The position numbers and the translations under genes are program-made. 64,000 nt of DNA from Camellia lanceoleosa (lineage: Eukaryota; Streptophyta; Magnoliopsida; Ericales; Theaceae), in the NCBI GenBank assembly GCA_025200525.1, contig CM045763.1, positions 67,033,018 through 67,097,017 of the forward strand. Reading direction: 5' to 3'. Positions 60,490 through 64,000 of the stretch are shown piece after piece; the first letter of the stretch is position 1; each line of letters begins with the position of its first letter. The notes below the pieces were generated by a model. The model was not told the origin of the DNA. It worked only from the letters and a program-made list of their open reading frames with translations, and did not search any database.

Positions 60490-61130
60490 TCTCTTTTTCT
60501 AGTCTTTTTTTGCTCAATATATTAGCTCCTCTTGCTTGCATTTTTGGGCTTTGACCCAAATTGTAAATAGTCATATTTTTACCTCATTTTCATGTTTAAT
60601 TAAGGGCCTTTCCCTATTTGAGGCTTCCTTCTTATCCTTTGTTATTAAACCCTCTTTTAGGCCTATTTTTGCATAGTATTTTAGGCTTATTTGTGAGCTG
60701 TTTTGGACTTGGTCATAAACTGTAAAATATCATGTTTTGAGCCTCTCTTCAACATTGTTGAAGGGCCTTCCTCTGTTTGAGGCCAGAACCTACCACTTGC
60801 CTCTTTACCCCTCTTTTAGGCCCTTTTCTTGCATGATAGTTTAGCCTCACTTGTGTTTATTTTCGTGGCTTGATGTAAACTGTAAAGTGCCTTTTTTTTT
60901 AGCCCCTCTTCAACTTTTTGAAGGGCACTTTGCCACTTGAGGCCAGCTGCTGTCCCTTATCTCTTTACCCCCCTTTTAGGCCCCTTTTTTGCATAATAGA
61001 TAAGCCATATTTGTGATCACTTTTGAGACTTGTTATAAACTGAAAAGAGGTTTTTTTTGACATCATCTTCATGTTTTATTAAGGTTCAATTTTTGTTTGA
61101 AGTCATATGCTATCTTGTATGCTTGGTTGC
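60490..61130 (+). repeat. ~160-bp tandem array with hairpins inside the giant LTR
   Basis: Anchors CCTCTTTTAGGCC at 60651 and 60810 and CCCCTTTTAGGCC at 60970 give a period of 159-160 bp, about four units. Each unit has a stem-loop (CTTCAAC ATT GTTGAAG at 60747-60763, CTTCAA CTTT TTGAAG near 60908) and a TAAACTGTAAA-like word. The opposite-strand LTR has the counterpart at 35560-36240. Confidence 0.8.
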
Positions 61131-61984
61131 TTCCCATTTTGAGCCTTACACCCTAACCCTTGTTGCATGCCTTATTTGACCTTCTAGCCACTGGAATTGT
61201 TTTGAGCTTCCAAATTAGAGGGGGGTGACCCCCTCTCACCTTGGCTTGTTTGATGGCCATCTTGGCCTTTCAAAGCGACCCCATCTCACATGCTTCCTAG
61301 TCACATTCTAGGGTCAATTTGTTGAGTTTTTGGGCTACCACATTTGATTTTAAAAGTTGGTTTGAGGCTGCCACATGTCTATTTTATGTGTGCTTAAGAA
61401 TCCCTTTGTATGCCCGCTAAAGGAACTCCTCATTTGTGCATGTGTTGGCTGCATTTCCATGGTTATTTGGGCATATTTTGGCATGTTTTATTCATTAATT
61501 TTTTCTGGTTTGATGAGTTCTTACTTGCTTCATACACTTGCCATGTAAACCATGTTTGATAGTCAAAATCGCATGCTAATTTAAGCCATCTTGCTAGCAT
61601 TTTTTGGCCTTGCTCTAAACTGGAAAAATGCATGTTTTGGGACTGTCTTGACTTTGTCTTTACACTTCATGTTCAAATAATGCATGCTTTGTATAGCTAT
61701 AAGTCATTCCATGTGCCTAGTTTTGAGTTTCGGGTCTCATCTCATGCATCGGGTGCCATGTTTCCATGTTTTGGGGCTGTTTAGCATCATATTTTAGCGC
61801 TGAAATTTGCATTTTTTATGCCATATTCCATGCCTTGCCATGCTTTGGTAGAGTGGCATTCGTGCCTTAGGTTCGGTCCTCGGTTTGCGTGCATGTGTGC
61901 ACGCGTCTCGAGTGTCTCATTTTCATCTTATGGCCCCTTATGTGAGTGTGGCTGAGGTCCACTTGTGTTGGTGTAAGTCCATTA

Positions 61985-62110
61985 TGCATTACGTATGCCA
62001 TTTCATTTCATAGCATTGTGTATGCTAGGTTGTATGTTAGCGCATTGTGTATGCCATGTTATCTCGTGCATCGTGTATGCCATTTCATAGCATTGTGTAT
62101 GTCAGGTTAT
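61985..62110 (+). repeat. GCATTGTGTATGCC minisatellite
   Basis: Several irregular copies of CATTGTGTATGCCA-like words, spaced about 30-40 bp apart, lie in the 3' half of the LTR. Confidence 0.7.
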
Positions 62111-63830
62111 ATCTTAGTTGCATTCATGCATGTCATGCATATTGTATTGTGTTTGGGATAGGAGTTAGCCTGAGCACGGGAAACGAGACGCTTTCAGACC
62201 GACCGATTTGAACGTGTCTCAATTCCCAACAATTAACTCCGGATTATCCATGATGGAGTCTAGGCCTTGTTATGTTTTCATGTGCATTCATTTCATATTG
62301 AGTCATGCAATTCGACTCCTCAGTCATCATGCATCGATATGCGTGATTGGTGACACGAGGATCGAGGACTACACTCTCTGAAGAGTAGTCATGCATACAT
62401 ATATAAAAATACTTTGCCATGCCCCTTTGTTGCTCTCTGTTGCAGCAAATCAAGAATCAGCAGCCTTCTAGAGCTTGGCACTCATTCCAAGAACAATTGC
62501 AAACAGAGGCTAATTGGGGCATCGCAATGGATTTCTGTGCAAGGCAACCCGAACATGCATCATTCATCATCTGGAGCAGAGTTTGAGGCAGTCCCTAGCT
62601 TGCATGCTAGTTTATTGCTTTCCTAGTTAAATTTGTTAATTAATTAGGGTTTTGTACCTATTCAGACTGTATTTATTTGGGACTGTATTATTTATTCGGA
62701 CCCTCCGCACGAGGGCAATGTTATAATAAGTGTGCGTGAGTGTGATGTATGTCTTCCAACCCCACGTCTTTCTTCCCTTTTATTTACCAGCTTATGATGG
62801 TTAGATTAGGGCATGTTTCAATTAGCATATAGTATGATAGCATGTTTGCATTCGTTCATCTGTTTTGCATGCACCGGGCTCGGCGCATCATACTAACTGC
62901 ATTTGTATTTCAATTCCGAGTTGAATACTTGATAGCTGTTGCATCTCATATGCCATGTTTAGAATAGTTGAGCCTACTATAGTTACATTTTTGCATGTGT
63001 TGCATTAGGCATTTCTGTATAAATTAGGATCGTGCATGGATTTCTAATTAGCTTATGTTTTGGCTTGGAGTACTCGGTAAGTTTTACGCTTTAGCATCCT
63101 TGCATAAGTGTGAGTGACTGCCATGATAGCATGCTTACCATGAGGCTATTTGCTTATGTGATATAACTGCTTGAATGCCTGTGGGTGGAGGTTGGGTTAT
63201 TTGGATTGGAACAATACATTGACTGTGAGTTTTAAGCCCACTAGATAGTGGCAAAACCATATTTTCTAAGCCCATCCGAGGATGGCAAAATCTGCATCTT
63301 AAGCCTACCTGCGGGTAGCAAATCATCTTTCAAAAAAAACAAACATGAAATGTTTTGTTCCAATTCAAGCGATCCAGTCTATACTTGTATGCTGTGCGCA
63401 TCACATGGTAAATCTAGGCTAAAAACCAGAATAAGAGTACACAATGTTTTCAAAACTAGATATCATGATTAGTAGAGGCCGATCTTTGATTGGGCGAGCG
63501 GGGGTGCTCACGAAGTGACCTTCCCCAATCGTACCCAGGTTCCCGAGCCGAGACAACTTTGGTGATGACGGAAACGTGGCCTTAGGCAAACGAGTCAGGG
63601 TTTCCTAAATTTCCCCAAAAATGAAATATTTAGGTGGCGACTCTGTATCTGGCAAAGCAGTCCATGTTTGGCACTTCTTTCAAAAAAAATCTGTTTTCTC
63701 AAAACGATTTGCCGGATTTGGACTCTTTGATTCAGATTAAGAACCATGACAACATTGAGCCCTTGAACTGTAGTGACCCCAAGATGACCGGAGCGGGGGA
63801 CTCATTCTCCCCATGCTCGGGACGCCTACG

Positions 63831-64000
63831 CTTCGCGACTCATTGGGATTTAGAGAACTTGACTCGAACTCATGATATCTGGTTTTGACTACACTTGTGT
63901 GTTTCTTTGCATTGCATTTGCATTGGTGCGCCTAGGATACCGTGTTTGCCATCTGCTATTCCTGAACGGTTTGCCGGAGGCTTGTCTTGTCAAGGCATGA
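63831..64000 (+). other. Start of the internal region of the giant-LTR element
   Basis: Sequence after the LTR end includes TCGCGACTCATTGGGATT (63833-63850), a degenerate resemblance to the TGGCGACTC...GGGGA primer binding site reported for Tat/Ogre elements (from memory). The region runs off the window. Confidence 0.4.

Larger units (their letters stand above)
59160..63830 (+). repeat. Giant LTR (about 4.7 kb), Tat/Ogre type, plus orientation
   Basis: Starts TGTAGACACCCCATTTTTGA like the solo LTR at 33546-37641 (opposite strand) and ends about GGGACGCCTACG. It has U3 duplications (59835-60060), a TATA box (60238-60244), a CT-rich leader, a GGGTGAGT phrase, a ~160-bp tandem array (60490-61130) and a GCATTGTGTATGCC minisatellite (about 61985-62110). 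The last 400 bp match 33546-33920 closely. It is the 5' LTR of an element continuing past the window, or a solo LTR. Confidence 0.85.

Overview
This is a window of nuclear DNA from a flowering plant, probably a eudicot. It is AT-rich and contains one clear host gene with an intron, followed by about 57 kb of repeats. I see no prokaryotic-style operons, tRNA or rRNA genes, or CRISPR array. The one well-supported host gene is a two-exon minus-strand GH17 beta-1,3-glucanase with an X8 domain and a GPI-type tail (1035-4259). Its promoter has a TATA box at 4390-4396. Its 1.74-kb intron is built largely of internal duplications, one of which copied the end of exon 1.

From 4.5 to 20 kb is gene-poor sequence with small DNA transposons and decayed retroelements. 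These include an 894-bp hAT-like element (8-bp TSD), a 5'-truncated LINE with a 9-bp TSD, two PIF/Harbinger (Tourist-like) elements with TAA duplications, a 223-bp hairpin MULE-type MITE with a perfect 9-bp TSD, and other MITE-like elements. A coding-deficient LTR retrotransposon (13432-17125) is inserted inside an RTE-like LINE relic.

From 20.1 to 38.4 kb two related Ty1/copia elements lie head to tail, both on the minus strand (20126-28139 and 28469-38390). Each contains a later solo LTR with a perfect 5-bp TSD. In the first it is a 2184-bp Ty3/gypsy-type LTR. In the second it is a 4096-bp giant LTR of Tat/Ogre type.

From about 39.6 to 59.1 kb are the scattered parts of a minus-strand Tat-lineage Ty3/gypsy element: gag (58.2-58.9 kb), a protease fragment (48.28-48.67 kb), the integrase end (45.4-46.0 kb), a seven-copy 93-bp tandem repeat, and an antisense spliced additional ORF (41409-43888). 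A chromodomain-bearing Ty3/gypsy element (48673-58020, TSD TAATG) and a separate LTR (about 46004-48276) are inserted in it. The last 4.8 kb (59160-64000) is a plus-strand giant LTR of the same family as the solo LTR at 33.5-37.6 kb, followed by the start of an internal region that runs off the window.

All element coding regions look broken. Many breaks are CAG to TAG. The two chromovirus LTRs differ mainly at CAG, CTG and CG words, which suggests either methylation-driven decay or consensus errors at methylated sites. The least ordinary items are the hairpin-bearing ~160-bp tandem array inside the giant LTRs, the antisense spliced ORF with its 93-bp array, the exon-derived duplicate in the glucanase intron, and the very short copia leaders without a standard primer binding site.
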